The notes: generated by a model not told the origin, from the sequence alone. 64,000 nucleotides of DNA from Cryptomeria japonica (GCF_030272615.1 NC_081407.1:140436897-140500896); one strand, 5' to 3'; shown: positions 44,550-56,441, numbered from the stretch's first letter. A program made the numbers and translations.

Positions 44550-45809
44550 GCATTTCAGGCACTTAAAGACTATCTCATGAATCCACCATTGTTGATGCCA
44601 CCAGATCCAAGTAGACCGTTGTTACTTTATATCTCAGCGACAAGTACAGCATTAGGTGTACTACTGGCACAACATAATACAGAAGGAAAAGAGTGTGTTG
44701 TATACTACATCTCTCGCACACTGGTTGGCTATGAACTCAACTACACACCTATTGAGCGAGCTTGCCTAGCAGTAATCTTAGCAGCCACAAAATTGAGGCA
44801 CTATCTGTTGACACACAAGGTACAGCTCATTGCAAGGATTGATCCACTCAAGTATTTACTCAGCAAAGCAGCATTGACAGGCCGCTTGGCCAAATGGGTG
44901 ATGATTCTAAGTGAATTTGACATTGAGTATGTGGACCGTAAAGCTATCAAAGGTCAGGTTATTGCAGATCAGTTGGCCGATGCACCACTCATAGGCGATC
45001 ATCCTCTCATTTCCAATTTTCCAGATGAAGAGATATTCATGATCACAGAAGCACAACCATGGAAACTATATTTTGATGGTTCATACACTAGGCACGGCTC
45101 GGGGGCAGGCATTCTATTTATTACACCTCAGGGTGATAGCATCCCGAAGTCTTACAGGCTCACATTTCCATGCACCAACAATATAGCAGAGTATGAGGCT
45201 TTGATCACAGGACTCAGATTAGCCATACAATGGAAATTACAAGAACTACAAGTATATGGCAACTCACAACTGGTCATTCGACAAGCAACTAATGAATATC
45301 AGACCAAAGATGATAAACTCATGCCATACAAGCAAATGGTGGACACTCTAAAGACATCATTTACTACTATCACTTTTGAGCAGATACCCAGAGATCAGAA
45401 TCGAGCTGCTGACACTATGGCTACTATCGCCTCTCTCCTAGATCTTCCACAGAATTCAACACGCTACGTGTTCTTGGTAGAACAGCTTTGGATCCTCGCT
45501 TATGATATCCCTGAATCCGAGATGATATGTCGCCTTGTCGGTCCTGAATCCCCATGGTATGGTGAGTTCTACACCTATCTCCGCGATCACACCCTTCCTC
45601 CCAACCAATCAAATAACCAATGTAAAACCTTCATTCGCCAAACTGCTCGATATACCATTATTGCCGAAACCCTATACCGACGTGGTCTTGATGGTACTCT
45701 CCTTCGATGTCTGGAACAAGATGAGATAACAAAGGCCTTGGAAGAGGTACATGAAGGAATTTGCGGGACTCATTCAAGTGGTCCATCACTTGCCAAGAAA
45801 CTCATGTGA
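44550..45809 (+). pseudogene. Element G RNase H and second, archaeal-type RNase H
   Basis: Same frame. The first RNase H, joined to RT, covers about 44550-44960 (L-L-L-Y-I-S-A-T-S-T-A-L-G, Y-T-P-I-E-R-A-C-L-A). A second RNase H starts W-K-L-Y-F-D-G-S-Y-T at 45058, with A-E-Y-E-A-L near 45187 and R-D-Q-N-R-A-A-D near 45393. This extra RNase H domain marks the Tat group. The N-terminal, zinc-binding part of integrase begins at the end. TGA at 45807-45809 (L-M-stop-A-G-Y-Y-W-P) fits a former CGA Arg. Confidence 0.93.
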
Positions 45810-46811
45810 GCTGGATACTATTGGCCATCTATGGAAAAGGATTCTTACTACTTTGTCAGAAAATGCAAGAAATGTCAAGTTCATGGCGACCTAATACATG
45901 CACCAGCTCAAGAACTGCAGCCAATCACAACACCATGGCCTTTCTGTCAATGGGGCCTTGATCTTGTGGGTAAAATTCATCCATCTTCATCTAACGGCCA
46001 TAAATTCATTATTACCGCCACCGAATATTTCACCAAGTGGATCGAAGTTGTTCCACTTACCCAAGTCACCGGTAAGCAGATCGCCTCATTTATCCTCAAC
46101 TACATCATCTGCCGGTATGGTGTACCCATGTCCATCATCACAGATAACGGTCTTCCTTTCAAAAATCAGGATGTCCGTGAACTATGTGAGAAATTTCATA
46201 TCCAACACCACTTTTCCACTCCCTATTACCCACAAGGCAATGGTCAGGCCGAAGCATCCAATAAAAACATATTAAGGATCCTCAAGAAAACAGTCAATGA
46301 TGCCGGTCGTGATTGGCACGTTCAATTGAATCCAGCACTATGGGCATATCGAACTAGCATTCGAACCCCTACAGGTGCAACTCCTTATTCATTGGTCTAT
46401 GGTGCTGAAGCTATCTTACCTATTGAGGTTGAGATACCATCATTACGGGTTTCCTTGCATAACCTCATCGATGATGAAGCTTACAGAGTATCCTGTCTTC
46501 AGGACTTAGAGTTACTTGATGAGAAGCGACAAGCTGCATACAATCACCTCAAAGCCTATTAGCAGCGCATGAGCAGAAGTTACAATCACCGAGTTAGATC
46601 TCGTACATTTGAGGTAGGTGATCTTGTTCTATGAGAGAATCCTCGCAACCAACCAAATAGAGAACATCAAGGCAAGTTTGAATCAAACTGGTTGGGCCCA
46701 TATGTTGTCACTGTTGTATTCGGGTCCGGGGCATATTAGTTGGCTACTTCAGAAGGAGAACCGCTCACAGATCCAATCAATAGCATGCACCTCAAAAGGT
46801 TTTATACCTAA
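45810..46811 (+). pseudogene. Element G integrase
   Basis: Same frame. A-G-Y-Y-W-P and K-C-K-K-C-Q form the zinc site. The catalytic core has G-L-D-L-V-G near 45954, T-D-N-G near 46140 and G-Q-A-E-A near 46243 (D, D, E all present). The C-terminal part is interrupted by TAG 46560-46562, TGA 46632-46634 (L-V-L-stop-E-N-P) and TAG 46737-46739. These fit CAG, CGA and CAG/TGG origins. The natural end is TAA 46809-46811 after H-L-K-R-F-Y. No chromodomain follows. Confidence 0.92.
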
Positions 46812-48361
46812 GCTGTACAGAGCATCAGGCTCCCCTACATACCAGAAAATACCAAAAACATTCAAAAAAAAAAAAGTAAAGAAAAATCATGCATCCAAAT
46901 GGTGAACAACCACTCCGGTGGCACCTTGGGTAAGTACGATGGTGAAAACCTGGCAAACAGGTGCCACTCGTAAGGGCTCTGGCTCCATTATCTTTTCAGA
47001 CTTGTTGCGATCACATTTACTTCATTCATACATCCATCCATCCAAAGCCATGGCTTGTTATTCATCTATCATTAAGAAAATACTCCATGCATCTAGTATC
47101 CCACCTTTTCATAGTCAGGTCTAAAAACTGGGGGCAATACCCTTAACCTATTGATGGAAGTGGATTCTACATTGTCTTATGTGTCATTACGCTCTTCATT
47201 CAGGCAATCATCAAAAATATCAAAAACATTCAAAAATGTCCTAGAAAATATCAAAAACATTCAAAAATGTACGAAAAAATATCAAAAACATTCAAAAACA
47301 ATACAAAATCCAAACACATTCAAAAATGTTTCACAAAATCCAAAAACATCAAAAATCACCCAAAAACATGGCAACCCCTTGTACATATTCATCCGATCAG
47401 ATACAAAACAAACATTGACAAACTATTCACACAATGACCATTTACCAATCAAACACACAATCAACATCAGCATTCCAAACTGTCTTTAAAACAAGGATGC
47501 ATCCTTGCTTATCAAAAATAAAGACAAGATGACGTTTTCTTTGACAAGAAAATTATGTTAAGCTATCAAATGCTTGGTTGATTTGTGAGTACAATCGTTC
47601 GTTTATCTATATCAGGATCTTGCAGCATTGTTTTGTATCGTTTGTGCATTATTTCCGATGAAGTTCTAGGGCATGTACTAATGGTGTCTACGTGGGAAGT
47701 TCACTAAGCTATGTGATCATAGGCAAAAACACAGTCATAGATCACTACGGCTTGCTGACTACAGCGTATACCTCAACCATATGGGCATGAACCATTACCA
47801 AGGATCCTTATTCTTTATTCTTTATGTATATATTGTTTGTTTGCAGGTACAATGCTTTTTCTTTGGTTCCTCCTACCTCATCCAAACTGGATAAAGGTTT
47901 TATCTCTTATTACGGTATGCACTTGTCTCAGGATATGATCAGCCTAAGATCAAGGAGGACGATCCAAGTCATGCATGAAAGGAGATAATCCTTGTCTGTT
48001 CCGCAAGCAATACTCTGGTCAACTTGATCCATTATATCAAGTTGCTTGTATTAACTTGCTATATCAAATCCATGTAAGAAATACTCAAGTCATCTTGAAT
48101 CATTATGTCAAGATGCTTGTATTCTCTTCCAACATTTTAAAGCTCAATGATGAAAATAGAGCACTATGGATCGTCATTTCATCTCATCTGTTTATATATT
48201 GCATTCCGTTGCATATCACCCATCTGTTCGCTCATTCATATGTAGGTTTTATATGCAAAAGTGACCATTCAAAACTGGTCTTGGATACAATCACGACCGA
48301 GTACTCTGATACATCATCCAATGCATCATGCAAAGTCTTAGAAACCTTGCATTCCTCATGA
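46812..48361. other. A-rich convergent spacer of element G
   Basis: This separates the ends of gag-pol (plus) and the PMD gene (minus), so the two genes converge on it. 47209-47372 is an imperfect array of atcaaaaacattcaaaaatg-type units. 47600-47830 is related to 23300-23640 of element H. I see no gene in it. Confidence 0.7.
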
Positions 48362-50296
48362 TCATATCATCGAACCCCCACTCCCTCCTGCATCCCCTGA
48401 TCTCTCCTGCCGTAGAGGACCCATCACACCCCCACTACTCTGTACCCTCTGCGATCGCTCTGATCTGGCCTGCCGCATCTGCGAATAACTAAGAGCTCGT
48501 TGACTGAGTGGCACCACCTGCTCATATAAGCCCCGCCAGTACTCTATCTCCACCTGCACTCGCCGCATCTCCCTCATCACCTCCCCTGTAGGACCCTGTG
48601 CTCCTACTCCAATCCGAACCCTCTCCTGCAGCTCCGCCAATCTCTCCACCGCAATATCTCTCTCCCGCAGCACCATCGTCAGCTCTGACTCACGTGCAAA
48701 TAGCTGTACATCCCTGGCTGCTACCTCCTCCTCTAATCTCTCTATCCGGGTCTGCAAATAAATTATCATATGCTCCCGCAGATCTCCAGTAGCTCCCTCT
48801 CCCATGTCCATTGCTGCCTCACCTGTATCACCCTCTCCAATAGGTCCCTCCCCTGCACCACCCTCTCCAGCAATCCCCACTCCTCTATCCATCGGGATCT
48901 CTCTCTCCATCCCCCTCCCACTCAGCTGCACTCCTCCCTGCATCAAAGGTCCCTGTGATATCTGAAGAGGTAGCCCACCTCTCCCTCTCCGCTGCCTCGG
49001 CATCCCCAACCCACCTCCTCCTCCCCCACCTCCTCCTCCGCCACCTCCATCTCCTCCGCCACCTCCATCTCCTCCTCCTCCTCCTCGACCTCCTGCTCTC
49101 CATCCTTGTCCCCGTCCCCTCTCATCCTCAAAAGCTGGGATCGGCTCTGCTGGGTCTGATATCCGTCGGATCGGGTGTGCCGCTCGGTACTGTGTATTCT
49201 CCGCTGTCACCCCTACATCAACGACCCTCGATCGTAAGTCCCATGGCCTTGCCTGCAGTGTCCGAAACTCTGCTAGTGCCTGATCATAAGGTAGCACTGG
49301 ACCCCATGCATACCGCTCCCAAATCACCCGTGCATACTCTCCAGATCCACTAGGTAGTCCCTACTGCCGTCCGAACTGCCTCATCACTCGTCCCGGCACC
49401 TGTCTCTCCACATGATACGAGGTCCTCCCAATGAGGAATCGGGTCATGAAGACATAAGGTAGTGCCTCTGCATCATCCTCCCATGGCTCACACTCCAAGT
49501 ATGGCCGCCATATCACTGCATCTAAGTCATCCAATGCCCGCTGCCACCACTCTAACTTCCCCAAGTGGGGCTGACTCATCATGCCACTATACATAAACAT
49601 GTATGGCTGGTCCACGGCTTGGAATCTGAGACTCACTAGTCGAGTCACTGGTAGGTGCTCCCATGCCCAAACATGTAGCAGTGTCATGCCTACTGCTAGA
49701 GAACTCCTCCCTCGGTACACTACCTCGTGGAGCTCCTGATACATGTGCGCCAGCACGCACGACCCCCATGCAAATCGGGTCCCCTCGGTCATCATCATCT
49801 CTATCACCTATCCCCATCCCACTGCCAATCCATGTGACCGCCTGTCTGGACACAGAAGTCCTCCCACAATCCTTGACAACACTGCAGGAAGGGGCTCATA
49901 TAGTGCCGCTATATCCTCCCATGCGATCGAGCCATCGTCAATATATACATCATCATCAAAAATCCTCTGACATGAAACCGTCCCCCATGATCTGCCATAT
50001 GTGACTAGCTCTCCTCGAATCGGAATCCGAAGGATGCGCCACACGTCCTCCAAGGTCACAGTCATCTCTCCCTGTGCCAAATGAAATGTGCACGTCTCAC
50101 TATGCCATCGCTCTGCCAATGTTGTAATCAGGCCGTGATTCATCCGAATCACGGGCATGTGCATCACCTCGTAGAGGCCAGTAGCTACAATACAGTCTAT
50201 CTCCGCCTGCGTCAATCGGTCCCGCAACCCCTGTGTCGCAGGATGACGCTCGCATAACTGCAACACACGCAGATCCTCCTGCACATAGACATTCAT
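48362..50296 (-). pseudogene. Element G antisense plant mobile domain (PMD) gene with two stops
   Basis: The ATG at 50296 opens a minus-strand frame of about 645 codons to 48362, with no frameshift and only two stops: TAG 49808-49810 (G-M-G-stop-V-I) and TAG 49358-49360 (R-Q-stop-G-L-P). The PMD (aminotransferase-like plant mobile domain) signature E-R-W-H-S-E-T-C-T-F-H-L and V-T-L-E-D-V-W-R-I-L is at about 50038-50117. The middle part (49361-49807) has W-G-S-C-V-L-A-H and L-H-V-W-A-W-E-H, also typical. The C-terminal part has an R/G-rich tract with long Gly runs (about 49010-49100) and a coiled coil (about 48600-48780). Host PMD proteins act in silencing and genome stability; the role in the element is unknown. 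Element H carries a decayed relative in the same position and orientation, so the gene is an old, inherited component. Confidence 0.87.
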
Positions 50297-50565
50297 CAAT
50301 CACCATCAGTTGTTTTGTTATCAAACTTTCTTAAGTTTAAACCTAGACTATCATCAGATACTTTGATCAAGTATCTTCGGGTCTCAACAGGTAAGCAATC
50401 ATGGCCACCTAGACTTCAACAGGCATTTATCCTAACAAATGACCTAAGTCTCATCGGGCTACTATGGTTCAAAACAACTCCCACTTCACCTCACCATCCA
50501 TCAATCATTGGCATCCGGAGATTTGTTTTGTCCAAACACTGGGGCATCTCTTTATCTTAAGCAAA
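50297..50565. other. Region between PMD start and AGCGCT array
   Basis: No gene. It would be the proximal part of the antisense leader. Confidence 0.5.
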
Positions 50566-50871
50566 AGCGCTATTTTATCTACAAAAGCGCTAGTTTTCCA
50601 CAATAGCGCTACAACCCTGACAAAAGCGCTCAAAAAGCTACACCAAAGTGCTACAAAAACAAAAGCGCTAAACCAGCTATACAATAGCGCTATTTAACAT
50701 CAATAGCGTTCAATTAACCATACAATAGCGCTACTTAGTCAATAGCGCTAAAACATGCATACAGTAGCGCTAATAAAACCAAACGCGCTCAAACAAAAGC
50801 ACAATAGTGCCATTGTGGCACAATAGCGCTAGTTTATGGAGCAAAAGCGCCAAAACCAAAGTTCCAGCGCT
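50566..50871 (-). repeat. AGCGCT array in the antisense leader of element G
   Basis: Cores (AGCGCT or one-step variants) start at 50566, 50586, 50605, 50625, 50647, 50664, 50686, 50705, 50727, 50744, 50766, 50784, 50806, 50825, 50846 and 50866, an average spacing of 20 bases. On the minus strand the units read ttttAGCGCTattg, the same as the sense-leader array on the plus strand. So each array faces its own gene, and the two arrays are inverted relative to each other along the element. Confidence 0.9.
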
Positions 50872-51420
50872 CTTGCTCCGACTTGACTTGGACTCAGCTA
50901 AAAACCTATCAAAAATGCATGAAAATTGAGTTTTCGAATTTGCGTACAGCTGGTCCGTAGTCCTCTGAGCGCTGGAACCATCGGACTCGCTCGAATCTGT
51001 GCTCGGTGATCGGAATCGGCATAGTAACTCCTCCTTGCTCCTCCAAATGTCACTATCAGAGCTCTCGTTTTCAACTGGTCGCGATCACAAATGATCCTGT
51101 TTTCACCCCTTTTACCCCATTTATACCCCCCGCCGTCACCGTAACTTCACCCCGCTCATCGCCACGGTCCCCGTGAACTTCCCGAGCCCCCCATTTCTCC
51201 ATGTTTCCCCCGATTTCTTCTATTTTTCACCAGTATACCTAACTTCTTCTCTTCTACCACCCTGCCAATTTTCATTCTTTTTCGAGAGATCGCCCGATTT
51301 TTCAAAAATTTTCGGCCCATCTCTCGAGGGGGCATACCACCCATTAAATTTACATTTTATGGGGCATTTCTTCACATCTATTTTTCTTTCTTTGAAACGA
51401 CGCGATAAACCGCACCGTCT
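50872..51420. other. Upstream region of the antisense gene of element G
   Basis: No gene. It is richer in GC than its surroundings (gagcgctggaaccatcgg, cgccacggtccccgtgaac). It contains the minus-strand TATA-like box and is conserved in part in element H (32500-32715). Confidence 0.55.
51119..51125 (-). promoter_or_regulatory. Possible TATA box of the antisense PMD gene
   Basis: On the minus strand this reads ggTATAAATgg, close to the LTR box cTATAAATAg. It lies about 250 bases before the AGCGCT array and about 820 bases before the PMD ATG, so a transcript from here would carry the whole array in its leader. Motif evidence only. Confidence 0.45.
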
Positions 51421-51434
51421 CAAAGAGGGGCAAA
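51421..51434 (+). other. Polypurine tract of element G
   Basis: CAAAGAGGGGCAAA lies directly before the 3' LTR. The matching tract of H is CAAAGAGGTGCAAA. Confidence 0.85.
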
Positions 51435-52873
51435 TGTAGTCACATAAATTTGTCCATTTTAATTAAATGAATATTTCGTATTTATTTGATTAAAAATCCA
51501 CTAGCCATCAGTTAATTAAATAAATATTTAATTAATTCATCTCCAAACATTCTTCTATTAATTAAATAAATTATTCAATTTATTTTAATTAATTCATTAA
51601 ACCAAATACAAATCAATTAAATAAATAAAATCAATTTATTTAATTAAATCCTCCTATTCCTCTTTTAAATAAATTAAATAAAACATTTATTTAAATCATT
51701 ATCCCCACCCCACTTGCATTTTCCTACAAATGCAACTTGCACACATTTATTGAAATAAATGAATTTTTATTTTTAATAAAATCCTATTTTCCCTCACCCA
51801 CCAAATCCACTTGCAAAATCTAATCCCCTTCCAGATTCTTCTAAACCCTTCCCAATTAGCCTAATCCATCCCCTAATTATTGTCACATTCCTAAACAAAA
51901 TGAAGTCACTTCTCAAAGCCTAAAAGTCTTTGATAACCATTAAAGGCTTTCAACCTTCAACCACTAAATGGCTCAAAGTCTTTGATAACCATTGAAGGCT
52001 TCCAACTTTCAACCACTTAATCCCCAAAGTCTCCAATAACCATTAATGGTTAATTCAACCCTCCCACATGGTTAAAACATTTGTTTTGACTCAACCTCTA
52101 CTCAACCCAAGGGTCTCATCAAGCCTTTAATACTTTGACCATGATTATCTCTTAATCATTTGCACAAAGGTTTATCCTTGCATTAACTCCTAATCCAGTG
52201 GGTAATCCTAATTTAGACTTGACCCTTAGCCTTTAGATAAACATGAGGTCTTCTCAGGCCTTTAATGCCTCCAACCTCTTCTCTCAACCCAATCCTGTGT
52301 TGACACTTGTCACCATTTTATTGGTGCCAATTGTGCACATGGATCCCCAACTTTCAAACTTGGCCCTTGATTAAACCATTCAATCCTGGCCATCTATTGC
52401 TCCATTTTTCCTATAAATAGAGCCCATTCCTTCATAATCCAGATCCTGAAAACTTGTATGCATCTAAGCTATAGACATTTTAGAGAGCATTTTAGCATAA
52501 GCAATCTAACATCTTGTCTTTTTGGTTAAAATACATCATTTTAGCATTAGTATTAGCTTTTTATTTCACATTTAGAGCTATACTACAATCTCAATCCTCC
52601 ATAAGCATCCATAGTGCAAAAAGCTGCTGAGAGCTACACTATTTTGGAACTTGGAGAGGAGAGGAACAAGGGAGAAGAAGCTAAGGCCATGCTAAGAGGC
52701 AGTTGGAGATGTCTCATGATCTTTGTTTTACTTATTAGATATATTAGCATGTCTCTTTGTGTCTCTTTTGGAATGCCTTCATAGATTGGTTTTTGATTGA
52801 CTAACGCTAATGTTTTGTGTGTTTTTGTGTTATTTGATCATAAACTAACCTTGTGCCACTTAGGAGGGCATCA
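51435..52873 (+). repeat. 3' LTR of element G
   Basis: TGTAGTCACATAAATT to GGAGGGCATCA, 1439 bp, TATA box at 52412-52419, then the target duplication CATTC. It is uninterrupted, unlike the 5' LTR. Confidence 0.96.
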
Positions 52874-52878
52874 CATTC

Positions 52879-55320
52879 CATTGCATTTTTTCTTTTCTTT
52901 TCTCGATATTTCTTTTCTGGCTCATTCTTTTCTTTTGATCTTTTGATATTTCTTTGTATCTTGTCATTTATTCTTTTGTGCATTGGCTCTTAAGAAATGA
53001 AGCTCACAAGGGTTTGAGAATTACAATGGCATTGAAGTAGGATTTTACATTTTTCACTAGCCACGTCTTCACCTAAGAAACCACAATGACTTGGATTAAC
53101 ATATTAAGTGTATGAAATATCGTAATAAGAATATTTTGCTATCAAGATACAACAGATGATTCTCTTCCAAGCCGAGTACAATTCCTAACCAAAAGATAAT
53201 GTTGAAGAGGAACAAATTTGGATTTTCAAGAGTTTCATGAATAGATATCTAGAAAATTGATTGAACATAAGATTGAGCATGGGCGAGCATGTGACCAAAT
53301 GACACAAACGCATATTTCACAGATGAACAATTTATGCAAAGAATTCAATGTGAGGGATGGAAGTATGGAAAATAGGTGTTGGATACTAGATAGAATGTTG
53401 GAATATTTTCACAAGGATATATGGAAATGTCTTCAAGATAAATGTTGGCACACACCTTGAGAGGTGGTGGAGCGATGAAGGACAAGTGGATTTTAGATTT
53501 TGAGATTTTGGGGAAGGAGTGGATGTGGATTTCAGTACATAAGGACCCAAAATGGATGAAGGAGATAATGGAGGAATAGATTTAGAAAGTGGGAGATGTG
53601 TAGATGGACGATTGAAGGAGGCTTTAGGAACAACAAGTCTAGATGCCAATTTTGATATTTCTTTGGGATGCAACGCTTTTATGGGAATCCACATTGATTT
53701 TGATTTTTCTTTTGTTTCTGGTTCTTTGGAACACATTGCTTCTATAAACAATTTACGAACCCACATAGTTTTTGTTTCTTCTTTTTTTCTTAATTGGCCT
53801 TTGTGGCCTTTTCAATATTGATTTTTCTTTGGGATCAAATTTTTCTTTAAATTGACATGTCTTTCAGATTGGACATGTCGATCTTTGGATGTATGTGGAT
53901 TTTTGGACTTACGGATCTTATGCTTGACATCCAAATTCCTTCCAAAGGGAATGGAATTCATGGATGAATAGGAATCATCTGGTGATCCTTTGGATGACTT
54001 GATGTAGGTAGAAGTTTGGAAGGTGCTCAAAGATGTGTGTGTTTGATGATCTTGATTTATGACAGCATAATTATATTATGAGTTAGGGATCATATGGATA
54101 GTGGATGGAGGAATGTAGGGTCCTAATATGGATGGAAGGGAGGAAGACGTTGATTATAGGATAAAAGGACCTAAAATGGATTTGGAGGATAGGGACTGTG
54201 TATGCTTGGATTTAGACGAATGAATGTGGGATTTAGTAGGGATGCCAATGTTTTGAGAGTGATTTGTGTATACAAGGCCATGATAATTGAGATTTGCTTT
54301 GATATGGAGGGGTACTAATATACCTTATTCTTGTAGGCCTAATTCTTTGCCTCGATAATGTATGTTTTGACAAATATTTTTAGCAATAGGATACTTGTTT
54401 CTTTTTAAACAAGATGTGAGTATGTTTTGAGGAGGATATGGTATGGAAGGAATGATAGGATCATGAAGTAGACCGAATCGAATGAAAGTAGAGGAACCCA
54501 TTTGATTTTTAAGTGGTTCATGAATAGCCTTGACAGGGGTGATGGGATCTTGAGATGGATTATGATTAGGAGGGTAATAAGAAGGGATGATGGGATCGTC
54601 AGGTGGATTATGAGGATTATGACATGGAAACTCTAATCTTGACTTGGAATAGGATCATTGGTATTTTCTTTTTTCTCCTAATTTTGAATTGGATCATTGA
54701 AGGGGATGGATGGGATATCACGATCTTTCTTAGGAGGTTGAATGAGAGTTGGAAGGAAACTTTTATCTTGAGATAGAAGGGTATCATTGTGAATGGAATA
54801 CAAAAGAATGAGAGGATATTCATAAGACTCTTGACATGTGGGATATTGATAAAAAATTAGATTGGATGGAAGGGTTTGTTCTTGATCTTGATTTATTCCA
54901 AGACTCATTTCTTTTGACTTTGAATTATCCTTTTGACATGGGGTAGGAGTTTGGATATGCATGAGGAATTCTTGGAAGGATTCAATACTTTGGCATGATA
55001 AGAATAGATTTTGAATGGGACTCTTTGGAGTTAATTTGACTACTAAGATGACAATACAGATGCTAATGAGGACAAGACCAGGGGACTAGGTTGATGACAT
55101 TGTCCAAGAGATATCGAGGATTTTTTTGACCCAAGTTGAGACTATGATTGATGAGAAAAAGGTACTTTATACTAGACTTATGAGTACAGGCACACATACT
55201 AGTTGAAAATTGATTGATGATGAGTCTCTTGATTCTCAACAACTCTATAAGAAAATATTTGAACTTGATTATAAGATGATGCAGACACAATTTTTTTTAT
55301 TGCTAAGCACATGAAACCTA
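52879..55320 (-). pseudogene. Decayed minus-strand reading with G-patch-like segment, family uncertain
   Basis: Several minus-strand segments (53386-53766, 53812-54030, 54678-54962 and the stretch 54290-54600) stay open in places and are rich in Ser, Pro, Lys and Ile. At about 54300-54400 the minus strand reads Y-R-G-K-E-L-G-L-Q-E, a stop, G-I-L-V-P, then Y-H-G-L-V-Y, which resembles the G-patch-like block (K-G-L-G...G-L-G) in gypsy polyproteins such as element G. Pro-rich repeats with D-P-I-I-P-S and D-P-I-T-P precede it. Stops are frequent. I read this as an old retroelement coding region, perhaps gypsy, but no RT or integrase is present to confirm it. A poly-pyrimidine start (52890-52950) adjoins element G. 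Confidence 0.35.
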
Positions 55321-56441
55321 TGTTGGAATCAAGGAACACTGAGAGGAGGGGGAGATCAGTGTTCTGCAATTTTTAACTTTATTAACCTGTTCTTTCAACC
55401 ACTTAATGCAAATGAAGAAAAGTAAAGTGTAGAAACACAAAGCAAAGATCAACAACACCATAAAACCAAGATTTTTTACGTGGAAACCCGGTTAAGGAAA
55501 AACCAAGGTGTGATTAAAACCCATAATATTAATATACTCTATTAGAAGTTTAAAAATATTACATATAGGGAATGCATATGCATTCAGGCACACTGCCTAG
55601 AGCTCATTGCTCAAATTACATTAAGGGCTACAACCCCGAAAGGCTCATTGCCTTAAAAAAGATTACATATAATAATTGGAATGTTTGAACTGATAAGCAA
55701 CATCTATAAATGCCAAAAACTGTCCTGGTTAAGCATAAAATATTTTGTTCTGCACCATTGCATTGTTTCGATATTCTACTAAATTCTGAAGCACAAATCC
55801 TTCAACTGCGCATGTGAAAATGCACACAATTTCTCATACACACTTTCCACACCACCATCGATATACCAAATGATCATATCAATCGGTCTTATATATTTGC
55901 ATCAATAATTTAGGTCTATTTCATGTTGGCCCAAAATGCATAACACACAAATGAAACATGTTACCAAAATCGACTCAATCTGATAAAACACATCATGTGG
56001 ACCAAAATAAATTGTCCACACACTTCCCACATGTCGGCTCAACAACCTCGAACATGCAAACAATCACCAAAATCAATTTGCAAGATTGACACAAATGAAT
56101 CTTCACACATTACTACCACAAAACATTGTTCTACCATAAAACTGTCTACCGGATCTTCCAACTTACTCAATTCACAACACCAGAGACCATAAACATGGAA
56201 TAAGGCATATTACATGTCCACAATGCATCTCTAAGATCCGCAACCATAAAATATACAACACAAGTGACCCGCTAATCAAAAAACTATACACTTTGTCAGA
56301 TGGCATGTTTTGCTCATCGGACGTTACCGGACCTCAATCAATCTTCTGGTATGAATGAATCATGAACTGCGGATTGAATATCTGACTCAAGTTGTCATTA
56401 ATGACAACATCTGATCATCAATGCAGTGTCTCTTTCCAACA
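55321..56441 (-). repeat. 3' LTR of element I
   Basis: On the minus strand it starts TGTTGGAAAGAG and ends GATTCCAACA, 1121 bp. The C-run motif is damaged (gagaggagggggagatcag at 55340-55358 on the plus strand). Confidence 0.8.

Larger units (their letters stand above)
33920..52873 (+). mobile_element. Element G: full-length Ty3/gypsy (Tat type) with antisense PMD gene
   Basis: Complete insertion with target duplication CATTC (33915-33919 and 52874-52878). The two LTRs are each exactly 1439 bp after removing a nested solo LTR and its duplication (35224-36691). The internal region holds a tRNA-Trp primer site, a leader with an AGCGCT array, a gag-PR-RT-RNase H-second RNase H-integrase polyprotein (39552-46811), an A-rich spacer, an antisense PMD gene (48362-50296), a second AGCGCT array and a polypurine tract. 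The second RNase H and the absence of a chromodomain place it in the Tat group, in which extra ORFs after pol are known. LTRs differ by about nine transitions by eye, so it is young, yet both genes carry stops. Confidence 0.95.

Noticed and set aside
48955-49353. Plus-strand ORFs of 132 and 62-64 codons over the PMD gene
   Set aside because: Leu/Pro/Ser-rich shadows of the Gly-rich minus-strand tract. The PMD signature fixes the minus strand as coding.
52879-55320. A host gene in the minus-strand open stretches
   Set aside because: Frequent stops, low-complexity composition and a retroelement-like G-patch pattern; no intron-exon structure or domain of a host protein can be seen.
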